NCBI GenBank assembly: GCA_028280065.1
Contig: JANQMN010000034.1
Location: 62,001-126,000 of the forward strand
Direction: 5' to 3'
DNA length: 64,000 nucleotides
DNA from: Hahella sp.
GTDB taxonomy: Bacteria > Pseudomonadota > Gammaproteobacteria > Pseudomonadales > Oleiphilaceae
Part shown: piece after piece, positions 19,493 to 28,846 of the stretch
Layout: every line of letters starts with the position of its first letter
Position numbering within the stretch: position 1 is the first letter of the stretch
Made by a program: the position numbers and the translations under genes
The notes under the pieces: model-generated
Told to the model about the DNA's origin: nothing
Databases searched by the model: none
Seen by the model: the letters and a program-made list of their open reading frames with translations, nothing else

Positions 19493-20231
19493 CTGCTTGT
19501 CCTCTTTCGATCAATGTGCCTTCGTCCATACCCAGAACAATATTGGTCAGAGCACCCGGCTTATTCATATTAAAAACGCGCACCGGCATTTCATGGTCGC
19601 GGCACAGACATATAGCCGTCAAATCCATCACGCCAAGTTGCTTTTGAAGAACGTCGTCATAGGTAAGACGCTCATATTTAACTGCAGTTTGATCCACCAT
19701 CGGATCCGCTGAATAGACGCCGTCCACTTTGGTTGCCTTCAGCACTACATCAGCCTCTATTTCAATTCCACGCAGACAGGCGGCAGAGTCTGTAGTAAAA
19801 AACGGATTTCCGGTACCGGCACTGAAAATGACAACGTCGCCTTCCTTCAAATCACGGATTGCCCGGCGGCGGTCATAGTGTTCCACGATGCCGCTCATGG
19901 GAATCGCTGACATCACTCTGGTCGAGATATTGGAGCGTTCCAATGCATCCCGCATTGCCAAGCCGTTCATTACCGTTGCAAGCATACCCATATGGTCGCC
20001 GGTAACCCTATCCATGCCGGCTTGATGCAACGCTGCTCCGCGGAACAGGTTGCCCCCCCCGATCACCAACCCAACCTGGACGCCTATGCCAATGAGTTGA
20101 CCAATTTCCAATGCCATCCGGTCAAGCACCTTCGGGTCAATGCCAAAATTCTCTTCCCCCATGAGAGCTTCGCCGGAAAGCTTCAATAGAACACGTTTGT
20201 ATTGGGATTGTGTTTTGGAAGGAGAAGGCAT
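19485..20231 (-). CDS. pyrH: uridylate kinase
   Basis: A 248-residue bacterial UMP kinase of the amino-acid-kinase fold, making UDP from UMP. Family signatures include [11 protein letters not shown] at the N-terminus, [11 protein letters not shown] (phosphate binding), [14 protein letters not shown], and [14 protein letters not shown]. Allosteric control by GTP and UTP is known for the family. The tsf terminator at 20301-20336 precedes it, so pyrH-frr-uppS and following genes probably have their own promoter in the 146-base gap. Confidence 0.98.
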   Translation of the reverse strand: MPSPSKTQSQYKRVLLKLSGEALMGEENFGIDPKVLDRMALEIGQLIGIGVQVGLVIGGGNLFRGAALHQAGMDRVTGDHMGMLATVMNGLAMRDALERSNISTRVMSAIPMSGIVEHYDRRRAIRDLKEGDVVIFSAGTGNPFFTTDSAACLRGIEIEADVVLKATKVDGVYSADPMVDQTAVKYERLTYDDVLQKQLGVMDLTAICLCRDHEMPVRVFNMNKPGALTNIVLGMDEGTLIERGQAGD

Positions 20232-20300
20232 AGTTCGTTCTGCTTAATCAGTTGATAACGGGACTGGTTGATAACGTAACAGCTTTGGCGGCCATGCATA

Positions 20301-20336
20301 ATAAAATGGCGAGAGTAGATGAGTCCACTCTCGCCA
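20301..20336 (-). terminator. rho-independent terminator after rpsB-tsf
   Basis: A perfect ten-base-pair inverted repeat (TGGCGAGAGT and ACTCTCGCCA, ten-base loop). On the minus strand it is followed by TTTTATT. It lies 40-70 bases downstream of the tsf stop. This is the clearest intrinsic terminator in the window. Confidence 0.85.
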
Positions 20337-20377
20337 CTCTATTGTAGCCTATAACTTCGCATAAATGCGTTTATGGC

Positions 20378-21238
20378 TTAGCCTTTCAATTGTGCCGCAA
20401 CTTCGGCTGCGAAATCGACTTCTTCCTTTTCGATCCCTTCACCGACTTCAAAGCGTAACATGGCAGTCACTTCGGCACCGGCCTTTTTCACTAAATCACC
20501 GACCTTTTGATCGGGATCTTTAACGAAGGGTTGCTCCAGCAAGCTGATTTCCGCGAGGAACTTATTGATTCGACCGTCAACCATCTTCGCGATAATTTCC
20601 GCCGGCTTACCACTTTGTTCCGCTTGGGCACTGTAGATTTCACGTTCTTTGGCAACCACATCTTCACTGACATCATTGCGGGAAACATACTGCGGATTGA
20701 CGGCGGCAACATGCATTGCCACGTCTTTAGCTAACTCTTCGCTACCGCCCTGCAAACCAATTAGCGTCGCAATCCGGTTGTTGCCATGAACATAAGCGCC
20801 GATTACCTCAGCTTCAACCCGCGCGATACGACGCACATTGATATTTTCACCGATTTTTTGCACCAACGCCTGACGCTTGGACTCCAAGTCCCCTTCCATC
20901 AAGGCGGCAACGTCTGTACCGCCGTCGTTAAATGCCACTTCGGTAACATCGCCGACAAAACCTAAAAAGTTTTCGTCGCGGGCGACAAAGTCAGTTTCGC
21001 TGTTAACTTCAATCAACATGCCTGCTTTGCCGTCGTTACCAACCTTGGCGCGCACAACTCCATCGGCAGATACCCGGCCGGCCTTCTTGGCGGCTTTCAT
21101 GCCGCTATTCTTGCGCAGATCTTCAATTGCTTTATCAATATCGCCATCAGTCGCCACCAGCGCCTTCTTGCACTCCATCATGCCAAGACCGGTGCGCTCG
21201 CGAAGTTCTTTTACCATGGATGCTGAAATAGCCGCCAT
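20378..21238 (-). CDS. tsf: elongation factor Ts
   Basis: A 286-residue guanine-nucleotide exchange factor for EF-Tu. The N-terminal UBA-like domain reads [19 protein letters not shown], and the core signature follows around [13 protein letters not shown]. The C-terminal module has [18 protein letters not shown] place the start at ATG 21238, preceded by a good Shine-Dalgarno (GAGGA, eight bases upstream), which gives the conserved [13 protein letters not shown]-terminus. The open frame upstream lies within the rpsB-tsf hairpin region and is not coding. Confidence 0.97.
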   Translation of the reverse strand: MAAISASMVKELRERTGLGMMECKKALVATDGDIDKAIEDLRKNSGMKAAKKAGRVSADGVVRAKVGNDGKAGMLIEVNSETDFVARDENFLGFVGDVTEVAFNDGGTDVAALMEGDLESKRQALVQKIGENINVRRIARVEAEVIGAYVHGNNRIATLIGLQGGSEELAKDVAMHVAAVNPQYVSRNDVSEDVVAKEREIYSAQAEQSGKPAEIIAKMVDGRINKFLAEISLLEQPFVKDPDQKVGDLVKKAGAEVTAMLRFEVGEGIEKEEVDFAAEVAAQLKG

Positions 21239-21270
21239 TCTCAAATCCTCATTTGCCAGATAATTTACAG

Positions 21271-21295
21271 AAAAGGGGGGCAAGTTATCCCCCCC
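21271..21295 (-). terminator. attenuator hairpin between rpsB and tsf
   Basis: On the minus strand a G7 run pairs with C6 across an eight-base loop and is followed by TTTT. It lies between the rpsB stop and the tsf ribosome binding site. A partial terminator here would lower tsf relative to rpsB. Confidence 0.65.
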
Positions 21296-21321
21296 TGACA
21301 ATTCACTATAAGCGCTAAAGA

Positions 21322-22083
21322 TTACTCTGGTTTTTCGGCTTCTTCCGAAGTCGCTTCAGCTGCTTCATTGACTTCAACAAATTCGTCGCCGCTGCCCGCC
21401 GCTATGGACAAGCCTTCGATACAGGTATCCGCAACAGCCTTTGTGTATACCTGAATCGCGCGAATCGCGTCGTCATTACCGGGAATGACAATATCCACAC
21501 CATCGGGGTCACTGTTGGTATCGACGATTCCGATAACAGGAATGCCGAGCTTATTGGCTTCTTTAACGGCGATACGCTCATGATCAACGTCAACCACGAA
21601 CAAGGCATCAGGCAATCCACCCATGTCTTTGATACCACCGATGCTGCGTTCGAGCTTATCCATCTCGCGGTTCAGCATCAGTACTTCCTTTTTGGTCAGC
21701 TTGTCGAACGTACCGTCCTGACTCTGTGACTCAAGTTCGCGGTAGCGCTTGATCGACTGACGAATTGTCTTGTAGTTGGTCAACATACCACCCAGCCACC
21801 GGTGGTTGACATAAGGCATGGAAGCGCGTTCGGCTTCTTCTTTGATAATTTTGCTTGCCGCTCGCTTGGTGCCGACGAACAGAATTTTATTTTTCTTCTG
21901 CGATAAATCAGCAACGGTTTGAAGGGCATCATTCAACGCCGGAACAGTTTTTTCCAGATTGATAATATGAATTTTGTTACGAGCGCCGAAAATGTACTTA
22001 CGCATTTTCGGGTTCCAGAATCGGGTTTGGTGCCCGAAGTGTACGCCTGCCTTCAGCAGGTCGCGCATTGATACTTCTGCCAT
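21322..22083 (-). CDS. rpsB: 30S ribosomal protein S2
   Basis: A 253-residue S2 protein, which assembles late on the small subunit and is needed for S1 binding. The N-terminus [24 protein letters not shown] and the internal [17 protein letters not shown] are characteristic. The C-terminal ~20 residues are an acidic Glu/Ala tail, variable in the family. It is the first gene of the minus-strand superoperon and has a long leader, in line with the autogenous control by S2 known in Gammaproteobacteria. Confidence 0.98.
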   Translation of the reverse strand: MAEVSMRDLLKAGVHFGHQTRFWNPKMRKYIFGARNKIHIINLEKTVPALNDALQTVADLSQKKNKILFVGTKRAASKIIKEEAERASMPYVNHRWLGGMLTNYKTIRQSIKRYRELESQSQDGTFDKLTKKEVLMLNREMDKLERSIGGIKDMGGLPDALFVVDVDHERIAVKEANKLGIPVIGIVDTNSDPDGVDIVIPGNDDAIRAIQVYTKAVADTCIEGLSIAAGSGDEFVEVNEAAEATSEEAEKPE

Positions 22084-22527
22084 CAGTAAACTCTCTAGTT
22101 TGGGTTAAACCTCCATGCATCCCATGCTCCAACCCGTATTCGTGGGCACCCAAAGCACGTGTCGATACATGTGTGTTTTATATAACTTTATCGCCTTAAA
22201 TCGACGACAACTCCTGAACGGAGAAAATGAGCGGAATACCGCATCATCTCTCCAAGCCAGCTTAGCCACTGCAAAGTTTAGAATCTTTTACCAGCCACAG
22301 CCGGCGCGCTTTATATCACAAAATGCCGCCAATATAAAGTCAAACCCTTAACCCATTGTCCGGCACGAACCAAATACGCTGGAAATTTTATTCCGCCGCG
22401 TCCAGCAGCAAACGCATTATCGCGTTTGGATTTTTAATCCAATGACAATGCAGTTACAATACCAGCCCGTAAAATAACTGCGGCCAAACCGACAGGCCGA
22501 TCATATTTCTGGACCTAAGTTTCCCTA
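22084..22527. other. 444-base divergent intergenic region rpsB/map
   Basis: No gene is seen in this stretch. On the minus side a roughly 230-base leader separates the proposed rpsB promoter from its start codon, long enough for the S2-binding autoregulatory leader known in this class; I could not fold it reliably. On the plus side, before map, there is a perfect seven-base-pair inverted repeat (TTGGATT, TTT, AATCCAA) at 22426-22442 and a -10-like TACAAT at 22455-22460 without a good -35 partner. Confidence 0.5.
22315..22344 (-). promoter_or_regulatory. candidate sigma-70 promoter of rpsB-tsf
   Basis: Read on the minus strand, TTGACT (22344-22339) is followed after 18 bases by TGTGAT (22320-22315), then an AT stretch. 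The -35 matches five of six consensus bases and the -10 four of six. The transcript would begin about 225 bases before the rpsB start. Confidence 0.45.
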
Positions 22528-23298
22528 ATGACTGTCAAAATTAAAACCCCTGAAGAAATTGGAAAAATGCGCATCTCCGGTCAATTGGCCGCCGAAGTGC
22601 TTGAAATGATTGGGGATTACGTAAAACCGGGGATAACAACAGGTGAACTTGACAGCATTTGCCACCGTTACATCGTGGAAGAGCAGAAGGCCATACCTGC
22701 CCCGCTAAATTACAAGGGGTTTCCCAAATCTATCTGCACCTCACTGAATCACGTTATCTGCCACGGCATTCCCAGCGATAAAAAGCAATTGAAATCCGGC
22801 GACATTCTGAATATCGATATCACTGTTATTAAGGATGGTTACCATGGCGATACCAGCAAAATGTTCTTTGTCGGCAAACCGAGCAGCGCTGCCGAACGTT
22901 TGGTGAGAGTAACTCAAGAATGTATGTATAAAGGCATAGACTTGGTGAAACCCGGCATTCGCCTGGGCGACATCGGTCACGTCATTCAACAACATGCCGA
23001 AGGCAATCACTATTCTGTTGTCCGAGAGTACTGCGGCCATGGGATAGGCGCGGTTTTTCACGAAGAACCCCAAGTTATGCACTATGGAGTTCCGGGCAGG
23101 GGGATGGAGATAAAAGAAGGGATGACTTTCACAATAGAGCCAATGATTAACCAAGGCCGTAGACACTGCAAACTGCTACCGGATGGTTGGACCGTCATCA
23201 CCAAAGACCGCAAACTTTCCGCCCAATGGGAACACACTGTATTGGTCACGGCGACAGGGCACGAAATACTGACCAAGAGAAGCGAAGAATTGATTTAG
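22528..23298 (+). CDS. map: methionine aminopeptidase, type I
   Basis: A 256-residue enzyme that removes the initiator Met from new proteins. The five metal ligands of the family are visible: the two Asp in DITVIKDGYHGDTS, the His of GHGIGAVFHEEPQV, the Glu of FTIEPMINQG and the Glu of AQWEHTVLV. The substrate-side His is in NHVICHGIPS. It is divergent from rpsB, the usual arrangement. The product is full length. The stop is five bases before the glnD ATG. Confidence 0.98.
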   Translation: MTVKIKTPEEIGKMRISGQLAAEVLEMIGDYVKPGITTGELDSICHRYIVEEQKAIPAPLNYKGFPKSICTSLNHVICHGIPSDKKQLKSGDILNIDITVIKDGYHGDTSKMFFVGKPSSAAERLVRVTQECMYKGIDLVKPGIRLGDIGHVIQQHAEGNHYSVVREYCGHGIGAVFHEEPQVMHYGVPGRGMEIKEGMTFTIEPMINQGRRHCKLLPDGWTVITKDRKLSAQWEHTVLVTATGHEILTKRSEELI

Positions 23299-23303
23299 TG
23301 CTT

Positions 23304-26036
23304 ATGAACTCAGCCGAGACAATTGAGTACCTGTTACCCAGGGAACACGCCAACTTTTCCGAGGTAAGCCCTGAACTTAGGGCTAAGCTGACCTTCGATC
23401 AGACCGGCTACTTTGACTGTGTGTCGGACAACATCGGCACCGTGCCGTTTTTACGCAATACTATTTCCGCCGGTTCCAGCCATCTCGATGCCTTGTATCG
23501 CAAGGGTTTCCCGATCAGGCAACTGGTCTTTGCCCGGGCCTACCTGATCGACCAGATTCTCCGTGCCATTTGGACCCAATGCGGACTTTACGCGGAACCG
23601 AAACTAGCATTGCTGGCGGTCGGCGGCTATGGTCGCGGCGAGCTACTGCCCCACTCCGATATCGACCTTTTGGTGTTGCTCAGCGATGACCTGCCGATTC
23701 AGGATATCGGCCCGCGTCTTGAACAGTTTGTGACCCTGCTGTGGGATTTAAAACTCGATATAGGCCACAGCGTCAGAACTATCAGCGAATCCATCCAACA
23801 AGCCCAGGGCGACATCACCATCGCCACCAACCTACTGGAAACCAGAACCCTTGCAGGTAACGAGGCACTGCGCCTGGAGTTGAGCAGAACCGCTTATAGC
23901 GATGCATCCTGGAGCAATCAGGATTTTTTCCGCGCCAAGCGTGACGAGCAGATGGAAAGGCACAGAAAATATGGTGACACCGAGTACAATCTGGAGCCCA
24001 ACGTCAAGACTTCTCCCGGCACGTTACGGGATATCCAAACTATAGGATGGATAACCAAACGCCACTTTGGATTCCAAGACGAAAATCAGGAAGCCGGTTA
24101 CGAGTTTCTTACCGACGACGAAGTCACCTCGCTTCGGGAAGGGGAAACTTTTTTATGGCAGGTTCGATACGGCTTGCAAATGATCACCCGGCGGAGCGAA
24201 AACCGAATTCTATTCGATCACCAGCCGGCACTTGCAGAACTATTCGGCTATCACGACACGGAAAACCGCCTAGGCGTCGAGCAAATGATGCAAAAGTACT
24301 ATCGGAATGCGCTCGCCCTGCGGGAACTTAACGATGTCGTACTGCAGCATTACGATGAAGTGATTCTTCACGCCGATGGACAGCTTCCTCCCATACTACT
24401 GAACAGGCGGTTTCAGGTACGCAATAACTATATTGAGGCAATTAACAACCAGGTTTTTGCCTTTCAGACATTTGCGCTGATAGAGGTTTTTCTATTGATG
24501 GCGCAGCACCCTTACATAGTCGGCATCCGAGCCAGCACCATACGCTCGATTCGTGCACACCGCCATCTTATCGATGAAAACTTTCGAAACGACATCACCA
24601 ACACATCGTTGTTCATGGAGTTGCTAAAGACGCCCCATGCGCTGCACCGGACACTCTCGGCAATGAAACGGTACGGTGTTTTGGAAAACTACCTGCCGGA
24701 GTTCGGTCAGATAATAGGCCAGATGCAGTACGATCTGTTTCATGTACACACGGTAGACACGCACATATTGCGGGTAGTGCGTAATATGGTAAATCTACAG
24801 GACCCGGAAAAGAGTTTGGATTGCCCGCTTGCCAGCCGGCTCGCCCACCGGCTGCCAAAGCTGGAGCTGCTTTATATCGCCGGCATTTTTCACGATATCG
24901 GCAAAGGCCAAGGTGGCGATCACTCGGATATCGGTTCACTTGACGTTGAGCGTTTTGGCAAGCGGCACCATCTGAGCCAGCGGGATACCAGTTTACTTTC
25001 CTGGCTGGTTAAAAATCACCTGCTCATGTCGATGACAGCCCAGCGCAAGGACATAGCCGATCCGGAAGTGATTCACGAGTTCGCCGATCATATCGATACC
25101 CAGGTACACCTGGACTACCTTTACACCTTAACGGTATGCGACATCAGTGCAACCAATCCCAAGCTCTGGAACAACTGGCGAGCCGCACTGCTGCGGCAAC
25201 TCTACAACGAGACAAAACGGGTGATTCGCCGCGGCTTGGAGGCGGCTCCCGACCGCAAGCGTTGGATTGCCGAGACCCAGTTAGAAGCCAAGGATATTCT
25301 GCATGTCATGGGTTTTGGTGATCACGAGATCGACCTGTTGTGGAAAACCCTTGACGACGATTATTTTCTCCAGGCCTCTACCCGGGAGATCGCTCGGCAG
25401 ACCGCTTTGATTCTGCGACACAAAAGCCCTGATCCTTTAATCCAAGTCCGTAAAGCGCGCGATGGCGAGGCAGAAGGATTCCTGCAAATCACGATTTACC
25501 AGTATTCTCGTCCAGGCCAGTTCGCCGTCACTACTGCAACGCTGGAACAGCTTCACCTGAATATCCATGAAGCGCGAGTCAGCAGCTCATCCGATACCCA
25601 TACGCTTAGCAACTATGTCGTCTCCTCCGCCGAGCCGAGCGCGCCTATTGAGGCAAGCAATGAGGAAATCGAGGCAGAGTTAAGCAAGCAGTTGGAAAAC
25701 CTCGATAATCCCGGCATTATTAAACGCCGCACGCCTCGGCAATTACAGCACTTTTCTTTCCCGACGGAAGTGGCTATTAGTCACGATATGGCAACCAACC
25801 GCACTGTTTTGGAGCTGATCACGCCGGATCGCCCCGGGCTTTTGGCACGTATTGCCAGTGTCTTCCTCGAGCATAAGGTCGGCCTGGTAAAGGCACGAAT
25901 CGCGACCTTGGGGGAACGGGTTGAGGACGTATTTGTGATCACCAACTACAAAGGCAAGCCGATTAATGACCCCGAAGACTGCCGGCAACTGCGGGATAGC
26001 CTGTGCAACATGCTGGATGCCCAAAATGCGGCCTAA
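23304..26036 (+). CDS. glnD: bifunctional uridylyltransferase/uridylyl-removing enzyme GlnD
   Basis: A 910-residue nitrogen sensor that uridylylates PII when glutamine is low and removes UMP when it is high. The nucleotidyltransferase motif is GGYGRGE at residues 107-113 with HSDIDLLVLL after it. The HD hydrolase motif is FHDIGKGQGGDHSD with H530-D531. Two glutamine-binding ACT domains fill the C-terminus; the last begins VLELITPDRPGLLARIA. ATG 23304 gives a family-like N-terminus; GTG 23298, overlapping the map stop, is possible. The open frame further upstream lies inside map and is rejected. The PII genes are not in the window. Confidence 0.97.
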   Translation: MNSAETIEYLLPREHANFSEVSPELRAKLTFDQTGYFDCVSDNIGTVPFLRNTISAGSSHLDALYRKGFPIRQLVFARAYLIDQILRAIWTQCGLYAEPKLALLAVGGYGRGELLPHSDIDLLVLLSDDLPIQDIGPRLEQFVTLLWDLKLDIGHSVRTISESIQQAQGDITIATNLLETRTLAGNEALRLELSRTAYSDASWSNQDFFRAKRDEQMERHRKYGDTEYNLEPNVKTSPGTLRDIQTIGWITKRHFGFQDENQEAGYEFLTDDEVTSLREGETFLWQVRYGLQMITRRSENRILFDHQPALAELFGYHDTENRLGVEQMMQKYYRNALALRELNDVVLQHYDEVILHADGQLPPILLNRRFQVRNNYIEAINNQVFAFQTFALIEVFLLMAQHPYIVGIRASTIRSIRAHRHLIDENFRNDITNTSLFMELLKTPHALHRTLSAMKRYGVLENYLPEFGQIIGQMQYDLFHVHTVDTHILRVVRNMVNLQDPEKSLDCPLASRLAHRLPKLELLYIAGIFHDIGKGQGGDHSDIGSLDVERFGKRHHLSQRDTSLLSWLVKNHLLMSMTAQRKDIADPEVIHEFADHIDTQVHLDYLYTLTVCDISATNPKLWNNWRAALLRQLYNETKRVIRRGLEAAPDRKRWIAETQLEAKDILHVMGFGDHEIDLLWKTLDDDYFLQASTREIARQTALILRHKSPDPLIQVRKARDGEAEGFLQITIYQYSRPGQFAVTTATLEQLHLNIHEARVSSSSDTHTLSNYVVSSAEPSAPIEASNEEIEAELSKQLENLDNPGIIKRRTPRQLQHFSFPTEVAISHDMATNRTVLELITPDRPGLLARIASVFLEHKVGLVKARIATLGERVEDVFVITNYKGKPINDPEDCRQLRDSLCNMLDAQNAA

Positions 26037-26097
26037 GTCACACCAACCTTGCGAAACGCTTACCAGCCCGACTACTCTGTGATCCGTATAAGAATCC

Positions 26098-27288
26098 ATG
26101 AATCCCGAATTACAACGACTCCAGCCCTATCCTTTTGAAAAGCTCACGGCGTTAAAGGCCGGATTAAGCCCCCCTGCCAATCTTCACCATATTGCGCTTT
26201 CAATTGGCGAACCGAAACATGCGCCGCCAAACTTCGCCTTGGAGTTTTTAGCCTCTCAACTCGGTGAGTTAGCGCGTTATCCTACAACTAAAGGCCTGCC
26301 GGAACTGCGCCAGGAAATCGCTCGTTGGGCGTGCCGGCGATTTCAATTAAAAGGCCTATCGGCAGATCACGAAGTTCTGCCGGTTTGCGGTACCCGGGAA
26401 GCCCTGTTTTCTTTCGCTCAGGCCGTACTGGATCGCCAACGTAAGGCGCTAGTGGTAAGTCCCAATCCGTTTTACCAAATCTATGAGGGAGCAGCTGTTT
26501 TAGCAGGTGCGCAGCTGTATTTCACGCCCTGTCAGGATCATCTTGACGGCCTGCCGGATTTCGAGCACGTTCCCGAACATGTCTGGCAACAGTGTCAGTT
26601 GTTATTTATCTGCTCTCCAGGTAATCCAACCGGCAAGGTCATTCCTCGGACAACCTTGAAGCGCTTGATATCCCTGGCAGATGAACACGATTTCATTATT
26701 GCATCCGACGAATGCTATTCAGAAATTTATCAGGACGAAGACCATCCTCCGGTGGGCTTGCTACAGATCTGCAATGAACTGGGAAGGCACGACTTCAAAC
26801 GCTGTGTGGTTTTTCACAGTCTTTCCAAGCGCTCCAATGTGCCCGGCTTCCGTTCCGGCTTTGTTGCCGGGGACGGTAAAATACTGGCAGAATATCTGCG
26901 GTATCGCACTTATCATGGCTGCTCCATGCCAATCCCAACCCAATTAACATCGATTGCGCTTTGGCAGGATGAAACCCACGTAAGGCAAAATCGCGACCTG
27001 TATCGGGAAAAATTTTCATTAGCCGCCGATATTCTCAATCCAGTTTGGGCGGTAGATGTGCCGGAGGCCGCTTTTTATCTTTGGCCGAAAACGCCGATTG
27101 AGGATGACGTCTTTGCCCTAAGAGCGTTTAACGAGCAACATATCACACTGTTACCCGGTCGTTTTCTCGGTCGCGAAGCGAATGGTTTGAATCCCGGCAG
27201 CGGGCATGTGCGAATGGCATTGGTAGCCACGGTTGATGAATGCAAAGAGGCCGCAGAACGCTTAAGACAACTGGTCGAAACGCTATAA
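26098..27288 (+). CDS. dapC: succinyldiaminopimelate aminotransferase
   Basis: A 396-residue fold-type I PLP aminotransferase for the N-succinyl-2-amino-6-ketopimelate step of lysine/diaminopimelate synthesis. It shows the substrate segment LSIGEPKHAPP, the cofactor region CSPGNPTGKVI, SDECYSEIY, and the PLP lysine in HSLSKRSNVPGFRSGF. The assignment to DapC rather than another aminotransferase rests on its place between glnD and dapD-dapE, the same order as in Pseudomonas. I see no sign of decay. Confidence 0.92.
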   Translation: MNPELQRLQPYPFEKLTALKAGLSPPANLHHIALSIGEPKHAPPNFALEFLASQLGELARYPTTKGLPELRQEIARWACRRFQLKGLSADHEVLPVCGTREALFSFAQAVLDRQRKALVVSPNPFYQIYEGAAVLAGAQLYFTPCQDHLDGLPDFEHVPEHVWQQCQLLFICSPGNPTGKVIPRTTLKRLISLADEHDFIIASDECYSEIYQDEDHPPVGLLQICNELGRHDFKRCVVFHSLSKRSNVPGFRSGFVAGDGKILAEYLRYRTYHGCSMPIPTQLTSIALWQDETHVRQNRDLYREKFSLAADILNPVWAVDVPEAAFYLWPKTPIEDDVFALRAFNEQHITLLPGRFLGREANGLNPGSGHVRMALVATVDECKEAAERLRQLVETL

Positions 27289-27308
27289 CAATCTATGGAG
27301 GGGAATTG

Positions 27309-27665
27309 ATGGAACCTAACCAACTGGCAGTGTTCGGTATACGCAACTGCGACACGATAAAAAAGACCTTGAAATGGCTTGAAGCCAATGGAGTTGCCTT
27401 CCAGTTTCATGATTATAAAAAGCTCGGCGTTCCGGAGGACGAACTCAACCGCTGGATTCAGGAAGCCGGTGCTGAAGCCCTGATCAATAAGCGCGGTACT
27501 ACCTGGAGAAAGCTGACGGAAGCAGACAAAGCGGCTTGTGACGATCCCGGCAAGGCAGCGGAACTGCTAAGGGCGCATAGCTCAATGATCAAACGCCCGA
27601 TTATTACCAAAGGGCAGCAGTTGCTAATCGGGTTTGACGAAGAGCTACTGGAACACTTTAAATAA
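27309..27665 (+). CDS. ArsC/Spx-family thioredoxin-fold protein (YffB-like)
   Basis: A 118-residue protein of the ArsC-like/Spx branch of the thioredoxin fold. The N-terminus VFGIRNCDTIKKTLKWLE carries a single active-site-like Cys (CxxxK). Further on are INKRGTTWRKL and the family's MIKRPIITKG. Homologues called YffB sit beside dapE or dapC/dapD in many Gammaproteobacteria; the role is not established, though glutathione-linked reductase activity has been proposed. ATG 27309 follows a strong GGAGGGG ribosome binding site. It is not a genuine arsenate reductase on this evidence. Confidence 0.88.
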   Translation: MEPNQLAVFGIRNCDTIKKTLKWLEANGVAFQFHDYKKLGVPEDELNRWIQEAGAEALINKRGTTWRKLTEADKAACDDPGKAAELLRAHSSMIKRPIITKGQQLLIGFDEELLEHFK

Positions 27666-27753
27666 ACGCACATTTTCAATACGCGACCAGCCAAACAATT
27701 CAGCGGCTGCATCACTCGCAAAGAATCAACTATATAGGAAAAGGTAAGCAAAC

Positions 27754-28776
27754 ATGTTGGCATTTGGCATAGGCTTGGGTACGAAAAATCAAAAACAGGA
27801 ATGGCTGGAAGTCTTTTACCCCAAACCAGTTTGGCAGCCAAGTTCCGCATTGGCAGATATTGTTAGGCAGCAATTTGCAGTTTCTACAAACACCAGCGTT
27901 GAACTGGACGCCGATCAGCTCGAATCCCTGGCGGAGCAATTTGCCGCCGCCGGTGAACAGGAACTCTCAGACGCGACTAAAGCTCTCATTGAAACCAAGC
28001 AACCCAGGGTTATCAACATTCTGCTGGAGGATTCTCCATCCAGGTCGACTCCCGAGGTATACCTAAAACTACAGCTGATCTCGCACCGCCTGATCAAACC
28101 TCACGGCATCAACCTGGACGGCATCTTCGGCCTGTTGCCAAATGTCGCCTGGACATCCGAGGGGGCAATCGATCTCGAGGAGCTGCCCGCCAGACAGTTG
28201 GCAGCGCGAGTTGCCGGTCGAGTCCTGGAGGTCGATTGCGTCGATAAGTTCCCCAAAATGACCAACTATGTGGTGCCTAAAGGTGTCAGAATTGCGCATA
28301 CGGCCAGGGTGCGCTTAGGCGCTTATGTGGGAGAAGGCACGACCATCATGCACGAAGGTTTTGTTAACTTTAATGCCGGAAGCGAAGGGAAATCGATGAT
28401 CGAGGGCCGGATCTCCGCCGGCGTGATGGTTGGAGAAGGTTCCGATCTGGGCGGCGGCTGTTCCACCATGGGCACACTCTCCGGTGGCGGTAACATCATC
28501 ATCTCCGTGGGGAAAAATTCGCTAATCGGCGCGAATGCCGGCGTCGGTATTCCATTGGGTGACCGTTGCAAAGTCGAATCCGGACTCTACATCACTGCGG
28601 GAACCAAGGTGGCAGTATTGGATGACCAGAGCCAGGCAGTAGAAACAGTCAAAGCGAGGGAACTAGCAGGGCAGCACGACTTGGTATTTCGTCGCAACTC
28701 GGTAAACGGCCGCGTAGAAGCGGTCACGAACAAGTCAGCCGTTCAATTGAATGAAGCATTGCATGCCAACAACTAA
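27754..28776 (+). CDS. dapD: tetrahydrodipicolinate N-succinyltransferase
   Basis: A 340-residue enzyme that transfers succinyl from succinyl-CoA to tetrahydrodipicolinate, entering the succinylase branch of lysine synthesis. It belongs to the longer Pseudomonas-type DapD: an N-terminal alpha/beta domain is followed by a left-handed beta-helix (VRIAHTARVRLGAYVGEGT; GRISAGVMVGEGSDLGGG; ISVGKNSLIGANAGVGIPL). Its substrate feeds DapC and DapE encoded next to it. ATG 27754 has AAAAGG upstream. Confidence 0.95.
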   Translation: MLAFGIGLGTKNQKQEWLEVFYPKPVWQPSSALADIVRQQFAVSTNTSVELDADQLESLAEQFAAAGEQELSDATKALIETKQPRVINILLEDSPSRSTPEVYLKLQLISHRLIKPHGINLDGIFGLLPNVAWTSEGAIDLEELPARQLAARVAGRVLEVDCVDKFPKMTNYVVPKGVRIAHTARVRLGAYVGEGTTIMHEGFVNFNAGSEGKSMIEGRISAGVMVGEGSDLGGGCSTMGTLSGGGNIIISVGKNSLIGANAGVGIPLGDRCKVESGLYITAGTKVAVLDDQSQAVETVKARELAGQHDLVFRRNSVNGRVEAVTNKSAVQLNEALHANN

Positions 28777-28846
28777 TGGACTCTAAAGTTGACGGCGCCG
28801 TAAGGTAGCAGCCACTTGAAAACTTCTCGATTGGAACCATAGCGAT

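Noticed and set aside
23187-23303. 39-residue N-terminal extension of GlnD
   Set aside because: This stretch lies inside map in another frame and does not resemble GlnD. The start at 23304 fits family length.
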